Counted from the first letter of the stretch, positions 9,561 through 18,292 are shown. The stretch is 52,052 nt of DNA from Gammaproteobacteria bacterium (GCA_026707045.1 JAPOXO010000123.1:1-52052); one strand, 5' to 3'. The notes: generated by a model not told the origin, from the sequence alone. Numbers and translations: made by a program.

Positions 9561-12155
9561 ATGTTGCCGTGGATGGAGTATCTTCCCGATTCACGCAGTT
9601 TTCTACTTGAAGATGGACAGAGTCTAGGTGCGGTCCTCGAGATTCAGCCAGTTGGCACAGAGGCGCGCGACGACAAGTTCATGACTGGATTGCGGGACGC
9701 AATTCAGGTCGCATTGACCGATGCGATCCCTGAACATGAGACTTCTCCATGGGTGCTCCAACTATTTGTCCAGGACCAGCATGACCTGAGTTCATTGGAA
9801 GGTCGACTGCGTGAGTACGGCACTTTTTCGGCATTAAAAAGCGAATACCACCAATTTTTGCAAGACGAGTTCTCCCGACATATTCAACGGATTACCTCAC
9901 CCGGTGGAATGTACGAAGACAAAGCTGTCACGGGAGCACGATGGAGAGGACAGATTCGAAGCGTGCGGGCAATTTTGTATCAACGTTGGAGTCCTCAAGA
10001 CCTCAAAAAGGCAAGTCTTGAGGAAGCACAAGTCACCCTCGAGGATACAGTTTCCCGATTCTCCGCATCGCTTGTCGTGACGGGTGTTACGTTTCGGCGA
10101 GGAACCCATCTGGAGTTCTTTCGATGGTTGTTTCCCTGGTTCAATCCAAATCCCGACACTGGATTGGATTCGCTAGCCACACTAGAGAAACTAGGAATTA
10201 AAGATAGCCCCGAGGAATTGCCGTTCGGTCATGACTTTGCCGAGAGCCTGGTGCTGTCAGTTCCAAATTCTGCTTCGAAAACAGGAGTGTGGTGGTTCGA
10301 CGGACTGCCGCACGCATTTGTCTCGATGCAAACCCTGAGGCAGATTCCTCCCATTGGAGGACTGACGGCGGAACGTACCAGTGGGAGCAACACTTTCGCG
10401 TTGTTCGACCAATTCCCGGAACATACGATCATGTCCATGACAATCACCGTCAAGTCACAGACTTTGGTGAGAAATCATGTAGGTCGTATTCGTCGAGCAG
10501 CGGTGGGAGACACAGCCGAGGCGGAACTTACACGCGAAGACGCAGATGCAGTAGAGCGGCAAATAGCTCGCGGCAACAAGCTATATCCAATGTCACTGGG
10601 TTTCTATGTGAGGGGAGAGGATATCGCCGATCTGAACAAAAAGGTGACTTCCATTCACGCCCTGCTTCTATCGAACGGAATTCAGTCGATTGCTCGTGAA
10701 AGCGATCTGTTTCCTTTGGACAGCTACATTCGCAATCTCCCCATGGCTTACGACCCGCATTTGGACACCATTCGACGGCGGTCACGGCTGGTCTTTTCAA
10801 AACATGCTGCAAACTTGCTGCCAGTCTACGGTCGCAATCGAGGAACCGGCCACAGCGGCTTGGTATTTTTCAATCGCGGCGCAGAACCGATCGACTTCGA
10901 TCCGTTGCATCCTGACGATCGCAAGAAAAACGCTCACATGTTGATACTGGGGCCTACGGGAGCTGGAAAATCCGCATTGTTGGTCTACTTGCTGCAGCAA
11001 ATGGTCGCGCGACATCGCCCTCGTGTATTCGTCATCGAGGCTGGGGGATCGTTCACATTGCTAGGCCAGCACTTCGCCGAGAATGGCCTGAGCGTGAATC
11101 AAGTGACGCTGAGTGCGGACTCGGATGTGTCGCTGCCTCCTTTTTCGGATGCAGTGAAACTTCTTGAGGAAGACAGTTTCTCCGCAACAAGTGACGACAG
11201 TTCCGAGGATTCAGCACGAGATCGATTGGGGGAGATGGAGATTGTTGCCAGAGTCATGATTACTGGCGGGGACGGCAATGAGGACGATCGAGTATCTCGA
11301 TCCGATCGACTGCTCATTCGCAACAGCATTCTCGAAGCTGCAAGAAGGGTTCGAGACGAGGTCACTCGCGACGTTCTAATTGACGATGTTGTTGATTCGT
11401 TGCGCATTCATGCGCAATCTCTAGAAGCAGCCGAGGTAAGACGGGTTCGAGCAGGAGAAATGGCTGATTCCATGGCGCTCTTTTGTTCAGGAGTTGCCGG
11501 TCGACTGTTCAACCGTCCGGGCACCCCATGGCCCGATGTAGATGTCACGATCTTGGAGATGGGTCTGCTGGCGCGAGAAGGGTACGAAGATCAGCTAACC
11601 GTTGCGTACTTGTCCATGATGAGCCACATCAACGACTTGGTCGAGAAGAATCAGCATTCGGATCGTCCCACATTGGTCGTGACCGATGAGGGTCATCTGA
11701 TTACTACTCATCCTTTGTTGGCCAACTACGTCGTGAAGATCACCAAGATGTGGCGCAAGCTGGGTGCGTGGTTCTGGATTGCCACGCAAAACTTAGGTGA
11801 CTTTCCAGATGCCAGTCGTCGGATGCTGAACATGATGGAGTGGTGGTTGTGTCTGGTCATGCCCAAGGAGGAAATCGACCAGATTGCTCGTTTTCGAGAT
11901 CTCTCAGACGACCAACGACTGCTCTTGCTGTCTGCACGAAAGGAACCAGGCAAATACGTGGAGGGTGTTGTGCTCTCTGACAAAATCGAGACTCTCTTTC
12001 GCAATGTGCCTCCCGCACTCTCTCTGGCACTGGCGATGAGCGAAAAACACGAGAAGGCGCAGCGCCGCAAGATCATGAATGAAAGGGGGTGTACTGAGGT
12101 GGAGGCAGCATATCAGGTAGCTAAACAGATCACTCAAGGATCGTTCAGCGAATAG
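9561..12155 (+). CDS. Conjugative transfer ATPase, PFL_4706 family (TIGR03744, VirB4/TraC type)
   Basis: An 864-residue AAA-type ATPase that powers pilus assembly and substrate transfer at the inner membrane. Walker A is GPTGAGKSALL (about residues 464-474) and Walker B is LVVTDEGHLI (D708/E709). N-terminal segments such as LPWMEYLPDSRSFLLEDG match the PFL_4706 family. The family normally has about 40-60 residues before this point. Here the frame stays open upstream to 9372 and encodes the expected PSFTD directly before the ATG at 9561, but offers no ATG, GTG or TTG. A CTG at 9417 overlapping the previous stop (CTGA) may be the true start. It is the last gene of the block; the usual downstream TraU/TraN/TraG-like genes do not follow. 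Confidence 0.92.
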   Translation: MLPWMEYLPDSRSFLLEDGQSLGAVLEIQPVGTEARDDKFMTGLRDAIQVALTDAIPEHETSPWVLQLFVQDQHDLSSLEGRLREYGTFSALKSEYHQFLQDEFSRHIQRITSPGGMYEDKAVTGARWRGQIRSVRAILYQRWSPQDLKKASLEEAQVTLEDTVSRFSASLVVTGVTFRRGTHLEFFRWLFPWFNPNPDTGLDSLATLEKLGIKDSPEELPFGHDFAESLVLSVPNSASKTGVWWFDGLPHAFVSMQTLRQIPPIGGLTAERTSGSNTFALFDQFPEHTIMSMTITVKSQTLVRNHVGRIRRAAVGDTAEAELTREDADAVERQIARGNKLYPMSLGFYVRGEDIADLNKKVTSIHALLLSNGIQSIARESDLFPLDSYIRNLPMAYDPHLDTIRRRSRLVFSKHAANLLPVYGRNRGTGHSGLVFFNRGAEPIDFDPLHPDDRKKNAHMLILGPTGAGKSALLVYLLQQMVARHRPRVFVIEAGGSFTLLGQHFAENGLSVNQVTLSADSDVSLPPFSDAVKLLEEDSFSATSDDSSEDSARDRLGEMEIVARVMITGGDGNEDDRVSRSDRLLIRNSILEAARRVRDEVTRDVLIDDVVDSLRIHAQSLEAAEVRRVRAGEMADSMALFCSGVAGRLFNRPGTPWPDVDVTILEMGLLAREGYEDQLTVAYLSMMSHINDLVEKNQHSDRPTLVVTDEGHLITTHPLLANYVVKITKMWRKLGAWFWIATQNLGDFPDASRRMLNMMEWWLCLVMPKEEIDQIARFRDLSDDQRLLLLSARKEPGKYVEGVVLSDKIETLFRNVPPALSLALAMSEKHEKAQRRKIMNERGCTEVEAAYQVAKQITQGSFSE

Positions 12156-12577
12156 GATCCATTTGCACAAAAAAATTGGTAACCTTCTCAATCTAGTTAA
12201 ACTGGTAGGAGAATCAGCGACTAAAAACCACTTTCTTGGAAGGGAGCGTTCGAGTCTGCTCAAGAGAATCGCTAGAGATCAATAATGGCAGGAAGGAAGT
12301 GATTCACTTGGATTTTCTTGTGTGTCGAATCATAGCTTGTAATTGGTCTGTAGAACTGAACATCAAGTCCAAAATAGGATCAGATACGCGCAATTTTCGA
12401 TCTAGGTAAGTGAACAGATTTACTGACTGAAAAGGTTCTTAGGAAGATATGCAAGGCTTTTTCCTTCTGGATGTGGCCGAAAAGTTGAGTCGAAGACGGA
12501 AGTTTCATGACGCAACGCACACCCAAAGTGTGTGCTGCACAATCTTGCTGAGCAACGAATCCCATCTATAGATGAGA
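12156..12577. other. Gene-free junction at the end of the conjugation block
   Basis: About 420 bases after the VirB4-type ATPase and before a convergent minus-strand gene. I see no remnant of the genes that usually follow in ICE transfer operons, no tRNA, no clear direct repeat and no strong hairpin terminator. Confidence 0.45.
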
Positions 12578-13948
12578 TCAGTCGTAAAGTCCCAGCTCCA
12601 CTGCGGTATCTTCAAATTTGTTGAAAAACTGATGGCGTCGTTCGAAGAAATTGACAGCTCTTGTGTATTCCTCGTTGTCGCCAGTCTTACGACTATCTTC
12701 CAGAATTTCTGCGAATGCAACCCTGAAATGCTGAACCACCTCTTGGCAGCTCATGTTTCCAATCTCGTCGGTTCCAATGTAGTCGCTCTCCTTGCACACG
12801 CTCTCGACTAGCCAGGGCCAGTCGAACTCAATCCTCTCCAATTCCAGGGCGAGAACCGCGTCTAGGGCCACAAACAGACGGTCGCCTCGTCCATGGGAGG
12901 GTCCGAGTTTCCCTTGGTCCAATTCCTTTCTCCAAGGATTCGCCTCTAAGTTCCGTTGGAAATTTCTTCCGTAAACTAGCTCTTCCCATGCCTCGCCACC
13001 CCGCCGATAGCCTTCTCTGGTGTCGCCATCACCCAAGTAGTCTGCCAGTTTTGTAAGTGCTTCATAGATGTTTGAGCTAGGACCGACAAATTCCCAATGA
13101 CTTGCAAAGGTCGCGTATATCCGCTCTCCATGTGTTCTTAGCTTCTCGTAATTCTTCAAATCTCGAACGGCATCCATAGTGGGCACCATGTTAAATTGAG
13201 CGCACTTTTGCTTCAACCAACGCACTTCCAGCACTTCTCTCCAAAGCCATCGCTTCCTGCGTTCAAATTGCGCATCATTGTCTTGAATTCCGTCAGATTG
13301 CGTCACGACATCCAGAAAGTGTTGGAATCTAGTTTTTCCTTGATAAGTCGACCTCTCTGGATCGATCCAATCCTTCTCGGCGTCTCTACTATCGCGAAAT
13401 TCGCTGCAAATGGCATTGAACTGAGCATAATTTGTAAATGCAGCGGCGTGGCAATGCTCGCTGATGTCGGCGAAATTTTGCCCCCAATATGAGCGTTGTT
13501 CGGAACGAGAAAGGAAACACTCCTTACGCTCGAGTGTAGCGAATACGAGGCGGCGGTCTCTACCGGGATCATTGAATATCCTCGAGTACTTCAACCCAGT
13601 TGTGTAGGGTTTGACCGTAGAGAATTGCGTCCCGAAGCTCCAATTCGAGAAGAATAGTTCGATTGCTTGCAAACACGCATCACTGAGAATTACAGCGGCC
13701 GGGTCTGGACAAGCGGCAGATATATCGACTAGGCGTTCAAGTGTAGCGGCCGCTTCGTCAATCGGATCGATTGAGTGTTGGTATGCTGATGGGGAGCCCT
13801 TTTCCTCCAAAGGAATGCCGGGCGCAAGAATCTTCTCTTCGACTGCATCCGAACGATTCTTGGAGGAGTTGAGCAATATGAAGAATCCAATCACAGCACA
13901 TGTGGCAAGGATCGTACCACCAGTCCAGATCAGGCATCTTAGTCGCAT
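12578..13948 (-). CDS. Uncharacterised single-span membrane-anchored protein
   Basis: A 456-residue protein I do not recognise. Residues 1-26 (MRLRCLIWTGGTILATCAVI ...) form an N-terminal membrane anchor or uncleaved signal, placing the rest in the periplasm. The remainder is polar and mostly helical, rich in Trp, Arg and aromatic residues, with six or more Cys (for example SAACPD, KECFLS, EHCHAA, NAICSE), so disulfides are possible. It is convergent with the conjugation ATPase. A degraded upstream frame ends across its start codon, suggesting that it was once the second gene of a two-gene unit. No catalytic motif is visible. Confidence 0.72.
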   Translation of the reverse strand: MRLRCLIWTGGTILATCAVIGFFILLNSSKNRSDAVEEKILAPGIPLEEKGSPSAYQHSIDPIDEAAATLERLVDISAACPDPAAVILSDACLQAIELFFSNWSFGTQFSTVKPYTTGLKYSRIFNDPGRDRRLVFATLERKECFLSRSEQRSYWGQNFADISEHCHAAAFTNYAQFNAICSEFRDSRDAEKDWIDPERSTYQGKTRFQHFLDVVTQSDGIQDNDAQFERRKRWLWREVLEVRWLKQKCAQFNMVPTMDAVRDLKNYEKLRTHGERIYATFASHWEFVGPSSNIYEALTKLADYLGDGDTREGYRRGGEAWEELVYGRNFQRNLEANPWRKELDQGKLGPSHGRGDRLFVALDAVLALELERIEFDWPWLVESVCKESDYIGTDEIGNMSCQEVVQHFRVAFAEILEDSRKTGDNEEYTRAVNFFERRHQFFNKFEDTAVELGLYD

Positions 13949-14298
13949 TTCGGTATGTCGTCGTCCGACATGTCATAATCGCTACCGATCTCTGTAATCA
14001 ACATGTCATCGTGCAACTTCTCCCATTTTTCTTGTTCTTGTGAAGATCTTTCATTTTCTGCGATTCTGTCGATGTCCTTTCATTTGTTGTAGAGGACATT
14101 TGACTGGTCTTCGGTGCGAAATCCAAACGGCGGATCCGCTTTGTGAAGACTGTCCCAATTATGGTATTTCTTCACTTGCACCCATCTTTCACGGTGATAG
14201 ATAGTCCGACAGTTCCTCGGCTCCGCGATTCTAGAATTGAAAATCCCGGATATGAGCTCAAACTCGTTTGTCGCAGTGGTATGGACAGACCGTAACAT
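13939..14298 (-). pseudogene. Probable broken small gene upstream of the membrane-anchored protein
   Basis: On the minus strand a frame beginning at the ATG at 14298 (MLRSVHTTATNEFELISG) reads 72 codons to a TGA at 14080-14082, then continues in the same frame for 46 further codons (KDIDRIAENERSSQEQE ... DDDIPKCD) to a TAA at 13939-13941 that overlaps the next start codon. The stop-to-start overlap and the acidic, protein-like second half suggest one gene interrupted by a nonsense codon. No family was recognised, so either half could also be non-coding. Confidence 0.3.
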
Positions 14299-14420
14299 CC
14301 ATTAATTAAACTACTCAAGCAACCGTAGGGAGCTAGAGTACTGCGGGAGAAACCCACAAACTTCAGTTAGCATCTCAGCGATCGTGCGACTTTCGCCGTC
14401 TTTCATGCTCTAACAACAAC

Positions 14421-14657
14421 ATGAACGCCCGACAGACCTTAAATCAGATGGTGAAGGAGACCGGCAGAAAGGCGATTCTTCGATCCGAGCTTCTAGAGAG
14501 AGCTGAGAGCTCGCCCTCAAGTTGTGATCGGGCTTTGCGTCGCAGTTGCAACAAAGGAATTCTAGTGCGCGTCGGGCAAGGCATCTACGGAGTGGGAAGC
14601 GCAAAGGTGTTCGATATCGTTCCGGAAGTCATGCCGAAGCTCGGGTTCAGCATCTAG
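14421..14657 (+). CDS. AbiEi-like antitoxin, N-terminal winged-helix part, cut short by an in-frame stop
   Basis: A 78-residue product with a winged-helix-like N-terminus (LNQMVKETGRKAILRSELLE, then ALRRSCNKGILVRVGQGIYG). The last element resembles the conserved VxxGxY of AbiEi/DUF6088-type antitoxins that repress their own operon. An amber codon at 14655 ends the frame after MPKLGFSI, but the same frame continues with recognisable antitoxin-like sequence (PAHKVRGYSQKSSGNVW ... KIRKKGVYAFF), so the gene appears truncated by a nonsense mutation. Directly downstream lies a broken AbiEii-like toxin. Confidence 0.6.
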   Translation: MNARQTLNQMVKETGRKAILRSELLERAESSPSSCDRALRRSCNKGILVRVGQGIYGVGSAKVFDIVPEVMPKLGFSI

Positions 14658-14702
14658 CCAGCGCACAAAGTCAGAGGGTACAGTCAAAAGTCATCTGGGA
14701 AC

Positions 14703-15703
14703 GTGTGGGTGGTTGATAAGACGTGCACCAGAAAGATTCGAAAGAAGGGGGTCTATGCCTTCTTCCAGACCAAGTCTGGCAGAGTAGTAAATGAAAGGAA
14801 GAAAGCGATGCTAGGCAGTCAACCTACAACACGAACTATCGAGGATCACTATCACAGGTTTGATTATTGCCACTCGTTGGCAAGAGCTGAAAAGGACTTG
14901 ATTGTTCTTCAGGCTCTGGATGTCCTCGACGCATTCCAGGACGACCGAGCGGATCTTGCAATGGAAGGGGGAACCGCTCTGGCCTACTACCATCGACAAA
15001 TCACTCGCTTCTCGGAAGATCTGGTCGTGAGATTGATCTTGAATCCAACTCTACAAGAGATGTCCGTTGACGAACGCATTGGAGTGGTCAAGGAAGTTGG
15101 GGCGAGCCTGCGGGAACACATCGCCCGGTCGATGCCCTTTCTCGTTCCCACCAAAAAAGCAGAATTCGTCGGGACGGAGTACTCCAAACATTCATCTTCA
15201 ACTACGAGCCCCAAAGGAGGAACGAGGAAGTGGTGCCCGGCCTTAAAGTCGAGCTCGTCTACATTCCATTGCGTTGCAGACTTCAACAGAATACATTCCG
15301 CTCGGAAAACTTGCTGCCTGCAGTGGACGTAGTGGAAATTGCTGCGGGAAAATGGCAGGCGTTGGCGGCTCGCCTGCCGGAGAGGGGAGACTCCTACCCC
15401 GACCTGGTGCGGCACATTCATGATTTGAGCAGTCTGCTCCTCATTCTTGAAGGGAACAGCGTTAAATTCCAAAAAGCCGCTCTAAGGAATGAAGTCACGG
15501 AGAAGACAATCCGAAGTGTTGTTGAGGAAGTGGGCGAGGATGCTTGGAAGAATCACTACGCGAGCTACATGCGCCGGATGGGGACGGCTGAAATTGCCGA
15601 TCTGCCGCGATGCCACCCTACGTGGAAGGTGGTGACGAGAGGTTTTTCTCGAACAGCCGAGTTGCTACTGAACAGGGAATCGACGCCCGACGCAGATCAA
15701 TAG
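14703..15703 (+). pseudogene. Broken AbiEii/AbiGii-family nucleotidyltransferase toxin (with antitoxin tail)
   Basis: The first frame (14703-15332) carries the rest of the antitoxin-like C-terminus and then an AbiEii-type N-terminus: HYHRFDYCHSLARAEKDL, GGTALAYYHR and RFSEDLVVRL. The family's homology continues in a second frame (to 15703) as QTFIFNYEP, VVPGLKVELVYIPLR, EIAAGKWQALAARLPERG and YMRRMGTAEIADLPRCHP. A frameshift near 15175-15185 joins them. In addition, the usual SEDxDL active-site motif reads SEDLVV, so a metal-binding Asp is lost. With the nonsense codon at 14655 the locus carries three independent lesions. A possible toxin start is the ATG at 14808 after AAGGAAG. I judge the toxin inactive. 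Confidence 0.75.
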
Positions 15704-15976
15704 AGCGAATCAGATCTCAAGCGATAGGTTTTCGCTCAATCCAGTTACCAATGGAATCTGCCTGCACTCGACTTACACCCGCCGAAAATTTAGATATGGA
15801 AGCCTGCGGTGTTCCATTTGAGCCAACGAGACATTAGGACCCTCCAGGTCTATGACTCAGTTTCAGACTTGCCCTAGAAAACTGCGTAAAACAGTACCAT
15901 TCCTTATCATGTGTTTGACCTTCTATCTCATAGGTGGGATGCGGCAGAGCACTAGTTGTCAGCGTGCCTAGAAAGT
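15704..15976. other. Short intergenic region
   Basis: About 270 bases between the broken toxin and the VOC gene. I see no gene, repeat or RNA structure that I can support. Confidence 0.4.
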
Positions 15977-16339
15977 ATGACCACTCCAGTGAAATTGGCG
16001 GGAATCACTCTACCCTCCAGCAACCTCGAAAAGTCGCTCGAATTCTATCGAGACGTAGTGAAGTTCGATGTGTTCGTAGTTCAAGAAAATGCAGCCTTTC
16101 TGACAACAGGAAGCGCGCCTTTGGCCATCTACCGAGCAGGTTCAGATTCGGATATGGATGCGTCCGGGCATGGGCTCTTTATCAATGTCTCGGTCAACGA
16201 CATTGAAGAACTCAAGAGACGCTTGGCGGCATTTGGGACTGCTCCGATTAAAGAGTGGGAGGAGGGAAGTGAAATTCACGTACTCGTTGCTGACCCGGAC
16301 CAAAACCGCGTCGAGTTTGAGTGTCCAATGGTGACCTGA
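15977..16339 (+). CDS. VOC-superfamily protein (glyoxalase/bleomycin-resistance fold)
   Basis: A 120-residue single-domain protein. The start at 15977 gives MTTPVKLAGITLPSSNLEKS, the usual first beta strand and helix of the VOC fold, followed by LEFYRDVVKFDVFV and a second half ending VLVADPDQNRVEFECP, where the DPxxNxxE pattern places a metal ligand Glu near the C-terminus. Such proteins are small cytosolic metalloenzymes or binding proteins; the substrate cannot be deduced. A TTG 21 bases upstream is an unlikely alternative start. It precedes a lipoprotein gene by 18 bases and may be co-transcribed with it. Confidence 0.85.
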   Translation: MTTPVKLAGITLPSSNLEKSLEFYRDVVKFDVFVVQENAAFLTTGSAPLAIYRAGSDSDMDASGHGLFINVSVNDIEELKRRLAAFGTAPIKEWEEGSEIHVLVADPDQNRVEFECPMVT

Positions 16340-16357
16340 ATTTGGCAGAGACCCGTA

Positions 16358-16876
16358 ATGAAAAGTACATTACCTCTTCAAATCTGTGCGGTGCTTTCGA
16401 CTGTGATTTTGAGCGGATGCGCGACATTACTTAGCAAATCTGACTATCCGGTGATAGTTCGTAGCGAACCAAGTGAAATGAATGTGGTCATCACGCGAAG
16501 CGACGGACAAATCGTGCATAAAGCCACAACACCTCTAACCGTTACTTTGAGTGCAAGCCAAGGATTCATTCTTGGCGAATCCTACTTGATCGAACTCTTG
16601 CGTGATGGCGAGGTAGTGGGACGGACGAAACTTAATAGCACCATCGATTGGTGGTTCTTCGCAAACTTGGCGCAATTCAGCGGGATAAGAATTGGGTTAG
16701 GGTTACTCATAGACCCGCTAACTGGAAGCATGTGGGCATTAAAGAAAGAGGTCTTGGTCACGGACGAATCCCAATCAAATACGGAAATTAAGGAATCCTC
16801 ATTGAAAATCGCAACTTTGGATTCGATTCCTGATGAGGATCGAAAACACCTCGTCAAGATTGAGCCCGAGGGCTAA
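16358..16876 (+). CDS. Outer-membrane-type lipoprotein of unknown function
   Basis: A 172-residue protein with a type II signal peptide: basic start MKSTLPLQI, hydrophobic core and lipobox LSGC at residues 18-21. The mature part begins with a beta-rich domain (YPVIVRSEPSEMNVVITRSD), a PEGA-like pattern seen in many small lipoproteins, followed by a hydrophobic segment near residues 100-125 (WWFFANLAQFSGIRIGLGLL) that could contact a membrane. It follows the VOC gene closely. No catalytic motif is visible. Confidence 0.75.
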   Translation: MKSTLPLQICAVLSTVILSGCATLLSKSDYPVIVRSEPSEMNVVITRSDGQIVHKATTPLTVTLSASQGFILGESYLIELLRDGEVVGRTKLNSTIDWWFFANLAQFSGIRIGLGLLIDPLTGSMWALKKEVLVTDESQSNTEIKESSLKIATLDSIPDEDRKHLVKIEPEG

Positions 16877-17025
16877 TCCGGTAGGCTCTCTAAACCTAGG
16901 CTTTCCTCGAATTGGCTACTTGGAATGCGCAATATCACTGACTCCACAGAGTTCCTTTTCGTGGTACAAGAAGCAGCAGTTATGATCGTGGTGCACTAGG
17001 CTCTGAGACCGAGAAACGAGCAATT

Positions 17026-17439
17026 TTGAGCAACACCGACGAGATTCGCTGGCAACAGCGGCATGACAGTCTTGGTCTGGCACTCGCCCATCTCACCGAA
17101 GCTTGCCAGCTTGAAGAGCTTGACGACGTGTACCGAAGTGGTTTAATCAAGGCATTCGAAATTTGCTTCAAACTGTCGTGGAAGGTTCTCAAGGACTTGC
17201 TCTTCTTCGAAGGTCACAATGAAAAATCACCCCGTTCGATATTCCGCAAGAGCTTTGAAGTCGAATACATTAGCGAAAGTGAATGCGAAGTACTCTTAAA
17301 CGCGTTGGACAAGCGAAACCTGATGAGTCAAAGGTACAGAAAAGAAAGGGCAATTGAAGCCGAATCACTCATAAGGGATGTTTACTATCCCGTATTTGTC
17401 AGGGTCTTCGAGTCGCTAGGAACAAGGCGGACGATATGA
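17026..17439 (+). CDS. HI0074-family nucleotidyltransferase substrate-binding protein (HEPN-like partner)
   Basis: A 137-residue all-helical protein of the HI0074 family, which pairs with a minimal nucleotidyltransferase and belongs to the HEPN superfamily. Recognisable segments are IKAFEICFKLSWKVLKDLL, KSPRSIFRKSF and ALDKRNLMSQRY. In related proteins the last motif reads RNxxSHxY and provides the R-x4-6-H RNase motif. Here the His is Gln (R97 to Q102), so RNase activity is doubtful. Translation starts at a TTG at 17026; no ATG lies in frame near the expected N-terminus. The stop overlaps the partner's start by four bases (ATGA), typical of these two-gene cassettes. Confidence 0.83.
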   Translation: MSNTDEIRWQQRHDSLGLALAHLTEACQLEELDDVYRSGLIKAFEICFKLSWKVLKDLLFFEGHNEKSPRSIFRKSFEVEYISESECEVLLNALDKRNLMSQRYRKERAIEAESLIRDVYYPVFVRVFESLGTRRTI

Positions 17440-17762
17440 GGGACGGGCTTAAAGACGAACATCGTGAAGCGATAATCGCAAGGCTTGCAGCGAATCAGCG
17501 GGTCGAACGAGTGGTTTTGTTCGGATCTAGAGCTATGGGTACGAATACTATAACTTCTGACGTGGATCTTGCGCTATTTGGTAAGGGATTGACACTGACT
17601 GACCATGCGCAGCTCGCAGCAGCGATCGACCTCATTCCGATGGCTCAGACAGTCGATATCGTGATGCATGGTTCGATTCAAAGCCAACCGCTACTGGAAC
17701 ACATCCAGAAACACGGTGTCGAGTGGTACGAGCGAGAGAGCTTTGCTAATGCGACGAGATAG
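17436..17762 (+). CDS. MNT-type minimal nucleotidyltransferase (HI0073/MntA-like)
   Basis: A 108-residue minimal nucleotidyltransferase. The active-site motif GSRAMG ... SDVDLALF has exactly ten residues between GS and DVD (GS-x10-DxD), and a third carboxylate is likely in TVDIVM. In MNT-HEPN modules this enzyme AMPylates or otherwise modifies the HEPN partner and neutralises it. The catalytic residues look intact, in contrast to the altered partner encoded just upstream. The gene is translationally coupled by an ATGA overlap. Confidence 0.87.
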   Translation: MRDGLKDEHREAIIARLAANQRVERVVLFGSRAMGTNTITSDVDLALFGKGLTLTDHAQLAAAIDLIPMAQTVDIVMHGSIQSQPLLEHIQKHGVEWYERESFANATR

Positions 17763-17809
17763 GTCGGGAGTGTGAGGTCACCGACTCCCCCGTAGTCTTG
17801 AAGGAATTC

Positions 17810-18292
17810 TTAATCGTACGGCGTTCCGTCAGCATGGCTGAATCCACGTTTGCCATCAGACCGAAGGCCTGCTCTGAGATCATCATTGGGATAACGAACT
17901 TCGTCGCCTCTGGTTCTATCGCCAATTTCTAGAATCACAACATCCTGCTCAGTGCGATTGACCAAATGATGCGCTTCTCCGTTTGCCGGAAAGCCGCAAC
18001 ACATTCCTGGTTCTAGCTCAAGTTCAGTAGTTTCCTTAATTAAGGTTGGCTCTCCTTGCAGGACGTAAACCAGTTCATCTTGCATGGAGTGTGAATGCAT
18101 GAGAGCGGACATCGAACCAGGCGGCAATCGGGAAAAATTGACACCGAAATTGCGCAATCCAAAGAAGTTCCCAAGGGGTCTTTTCTCCATCTCTCCGACA
18201 CGAGCCCTGAATGGTTCAGGGTAATTAGAACGCTTCGGCCTTGACCGTACGTCCTCAGCCTTGACTGCATGGGGAGGATTGTCTGTACACAT
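17810..18292 (-). CDS. Cupin-domain protein, paralog copy 1
   Basis: A 160-residue single cupin. The conserved start MCTDNPPHAVKAEDV is chosen because all three copies in the window begin 27-30 residues before the SNYPEPF motif and each has an AAGGAAA ribosome site before it; a 23-residue upstream extension in this copy is probably untranslated. Cupin motif 1 is visible as HSHSMQDELVYVLQGEPTL and motif 2 as MCCGFPANGEAHHLVNRT, with His, His, Glu and His available for a metal. The C-terminus is GKRGFSHADGTPY. Substrate is unknown; relatives are annotated only as cupin proteins. It is convergent with the MNT gene. Confidence 0.87.
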   Translation of the reverse strand: MCTDNPPHAVKAEDVRSRPKRSNYPEPFRARVGEMEKRPLGNFFGLRNFGVNFSRLPPGSMSALMHSHSMQDELVYVLQGEPTLIKETTELELEPGMCCGFPANGEAHHLVNRTEQDVVILEIGDRTRGDEVRYPNDDLRAGLRSDGKRGFSHADGTPYD

